A DNA stretch of 33,276 nt from Candidatus Cloacimonadota bacterium. Lineage in GTDB: Bacteria > Cloacimonadota > Cloacimonadia > Cloacimonadales > WRIO01. Below, in pieces: positions 32,977 through 33,276 of this stretch. Under the pieces are notes generated by a model. The model was not told where the DNA came from, did no database searches, and saw nothing but the letters and a program-made list of their open reading frames with translations. Both the position numbers and the translations under genes were made by a program. How positions within the stretch are numbered: the first letter of the stretch is position 1; each line of letters starts with the position of its first letter. The stretch covers positions 1-33,276 of the forward strand of contig JAGOCT010000001.1 of assembly GCA_017998585.1 (NCBI GenBank), in the 5' to 3' direction.

Positions 32977-33075
32977 CCACTTTACATTATACATTCCGCG
33001 AAGTAGTTTTTCTCTGTGCTCTCTTTGTCTCTGTGTGTAAATTTATGCCACTTTCTTTGTCGTGTAAAAAAAAAA

Positions 33076-33103
33076 TTGACAAGATTTTAAAGACCTGTAT
33101 ATT
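33076..33103 (+). promoter_or_regulatory. Promoter of the right-edge gene
   Basis: TTGACA (33076-33081), a 16-base spacer and TATATT (33098-33103) point to the partial gene at 33160, giving a leader of about 50 bases. An A-run lies just upstream. Confidence 0.65.
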
Positions 33104-33159
33104 TTGGCGTGATAATAGGAATGATTGATAAATAGATTGAACTAAAGGAAAAAACAGAG

Positions 33160-33276
33160 ATGAAGTATCCTGAAAAGAAAAACCAAAACAGGTTTTGGAG
33201 AAGAAGTGTAAGTATATATATATACTTAGCTTGTTTATTGTGTTCTCCGGGCTATCAGTCCCAGGAGATAAAAATA
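33160..33276 (+). CDS. Exported protein, N-terminal fragment (cut by window edge)
   Basis: ATG at 33160 opens 39 codons to the edge without a stop. The product starts with a charged, Arg/Lys-rich segment (MKYPEKKNQNRFWRRS) and then a hydrophobic run (about residues 17-28) ending in a small-residue region (CSPGYQSQ), as expected for a Sec signal peptide. The two Cys residues do not form a clear lipobox. AAAGGA is ten bases upstream, somewhat far. A good promoter precedes it. The mature protein lies outside the window, so no function can be given. Confidence 0.6.
   Translation, partial: MKYPEKKNQNRFWRRSVSIYIYLACLLCSPGYQSQEIKI

Larger units (their letters stand above)
32173..33075. other. Gene-free, palindrome-rich intergenic island
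   Basis: About 900 bases hold no frame with a convincing start, ribosome-binding site or protein-like composition. Two short minus-strand frames (32251-32448 and 32770-32994) run through palindromes and look spurious. The region contains hairpins, the octamer GTTTGTAG or its one-base variant five times in both orientations, and two copies of GAAATGGAGCG (32273-32283 and 32504-32514). It looks like a collection of dispersed repeats, not a decayed gene. Confidence 0.7.

Noticed and set aside
32770..32994. 74-codon minus-strand frame in the palindrome island
   Set aside because: Its first third is translated REP-like sequence and the remainder crosses two inverted repeats; no start signal.
32173..33075. 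Possible CRISPR array
   Set aside because: Repeats are palindromic, unequal in spacing and orientation, and too few; no cas gene is present.

Overview
The window is AT-rich chromosomal DNA from a Gram-negative bacterium. A lipobox protein of the LptE family (LPS assembly) shows an outer membrane, and a complete mreBCD-mrdA-rodA set shows a rod-shape elongation machine. The rest is mainly housekeeping and carbon-storage metabolism: acetate kinase, nucleoside diphosphate kinase, PurE, and a glycogen or alpha-glucan operon of the kind seen in the Bacteroidetes/FCB group. An uncultured anaerobe of that group, for example Cloacimonadota-like, would fit. That placement is inference from gene content and style; no rRNA is present to settle it. 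I see no tRNA, rRNA, CRISPR array, phage or intact insertion sequence.

Layout. 1-402 (-) is the 5' end of an FtsK-like translocase gene running off the left edge. 541-2968 (-) is lptE, rluB and a divergent YchF-like ATPase gene, closely overlapped and ended by a hairpin terminator. 3016-4276 (+) is a strong promoter inside a palindrome, an HTH-EIIA phosphotransfer protein, purE and a terminator. 4313-6094 (+) is comM plus a 53-residue membrane protein, facing a convergent cluster pgeF-fapA-DUF3795 (8550-6155, -) across a shared bidirectional terminator. 15880-8693 (-) is the four-gene glucan operon: debranching enzyme, glycogen-synthase-like glycosyltransferase, GH57 amylase and glucan phosphorylase. 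It has a good promoter with an inverted repeat at its start point, and a UUCG-capped terminator. 17539-16285 (-) is a basic amino acid decarboxylase preceded by an overlapping 35-codon leader ORF. 18735-17839 (-) is an EamA transporter. 18922-28773 (+) is a long unidirectional run: small unknown protein, ndk, ackA, DUF1838 protein, mreB, mreC, CofE-like protein, mreD, mrdA, rodA, patatin. 28895-32042 (+) is a UDP-glucose pyrophosphorylase gene with its own promoter, then a secreted TPR protein. 32100-33075 has no credible gene and is packed with palindromes and repeats. 33160-33276 (+) is the start of an exported protein cut by the right edge.

How the genes work together. The glucan operon covers elongation, debranching, remodelling and phosphorolysis of a storage polysaccharide. 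The UDP-glucose pyrophosphorylase 13 kb away could supply the donor, and acetate kinase would draw ATP from the fermentation end. The mre/mrd run is a nearly standard elongasome operon, with a CofE-like ligase inserted between mreC and mreD.

The most interesting item is the decarboxylase leader. It is a well-initiated 35-codon ORF with a Pro-Pro-Asp motif. It ends inside the decarboxylase gene and carries a CCUCC segment able to sequester the decarboxylase ribosome-binding site. This layout resembles ribosome-arrest leader control such as SpeFL of enterobacteria, but the peptide is not one I recognise. Second is the palindrome-rich island at the right, with REP/REPIN-like units. Third is an 11-bp tandem repeat present in two distant intergenic regions.
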